In this document: positions 31,187-31,258 of the stretch, piece after piece | Layout of the letters: every line of letters begins with the position of its first letter | How positions within the stretch are numbered: position 1 is the first letter of the stretch | Assembly (NCBI GenBank): GCA_900770835.1 | Contig: CAAGLQ010000137.1 | Location: 1 to 31,258, forward strand | Origin: an uncultured Parabacteroides sp. | GTDB taxonomy: Bacteria > Bacteroidota > Bacteroidia > Bacteroidales > Tannerellaceae | Direction: 5' to 3' | DNA length: 31,258 nt | Notes under the pieces: generated by a model | The model's input: the letters and a program-made list of their open reading frames with translations, nothing else | Told to the model about the DNA's origin: nothing | The model's database searches: none | Translations under genes and position numbers: made by a program

Positions 31187-31258
31187 TGGGCGTTGAGGGA
31201 TTCGAACCCCCGACCCTCTGCTTGTAAGGCAGATGCTCTGAACCAGCTGAGCTAAACG
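31187..31258 (-). tRNA. tRNA-Val (anticodon UAC), 5' end cut by the window
   Basis: On the minus strand the sequence starts CGTT, lacking the first three bases of the acceptor stem, whose partner AACGCCC is complete at the 3' side with discriminator A. The D arm is AGCTCAGCTGGTTCAGAGC. The anticodon stem TCTGC/GCAGA holds loop CTTACAA, giving UAC for valine codons. The T arm is GGGGGTTCGAATCCCTC. The 3' CCA is not encoded in full. Confidence 0.95.

Noticed and set aside
1..31258. CRISPR array
   Set aside because: No regularly spaced direct repeats with unique spacers were seen. The 21-bp array at 29925-30008 is contiguous, has no spacers and has no cas genes nearby.

Overview
The window looks like chromosomal DNA of a gut-type Bacteroidales, most likely Parabacteroides or a close Tannerellaceae relative. 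Three things support this: promoters of the Bacteroidetes type (-7 element TAnnTTTG, seen upstream of several genes), weak or absent Shine-Dalgarno sequences, and lineage-typical genes (type III glutamine synthetase GlnN, an S46 dipeptidyl-peptidase, a glutaminyl-cyclase-like M28 lipoprotein, and ruvB next to a polysaccharide flippase). The genus is inferred from gene content, not proven.

Layout. 1-1852 (+): end of an M19 dipeptidase, an M28/glutaminyl-cyclase-like lipoprotein and a SufE-like protein. 1864-2481 (-): rnhB. 2607-4543 (+): a translationally coupled pair, an HdrA-N-like/ferredoxin protein and a radical SAM protein. 4544-6734: a graveyard of mobile DNA holding an ISAs1-like transposase tail, a small helicase-like scrap and a 5'-truncated class C-like group II intron whose maturase carries four separate lesions. 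7132-7203 (-): tRNA-Arg(CCU). 7348-8556 (-): a ROK repressor. 8734-14777 (+): ruvB, flippase, DUF389 protein and a DPP7-type S46 peptidase, tightly packed. 14851-17043 (+): glnN with its own promoter. 17064-17251: a long-stem element, either a candidate structured RNA or a MITE. 17316-18975 (-): rplY, pth and an S4-domain protein. 19099-27073 (-): six closely spaced genes, TolC-like channel, adaptor, RND pump, PII-like small protein, Old Yellow Enzyme and SDR. 27260-28332 (-): GyrI-like protein and GNAT acetyltransferase, overlapping. 28484-29788 (+): NCS2 purine permease. 29789-30008: a palindromic terminator and four 21-bp repeats. 30116-30973 (-): AraC regulator. 31187-31258 (-): tRNA-Val(UAC), cut by the window edge.

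Most of the window is housekeeping. The parts most worth following up are the efflux operon that also encodes a PII-like protein and an OYE/SDR redox pair, the uncharacterised HdrA-like/ferredoxin plus radical SAM pair, the long-stem element after glnN, and the 21-bp repeat array before the AraC gene.
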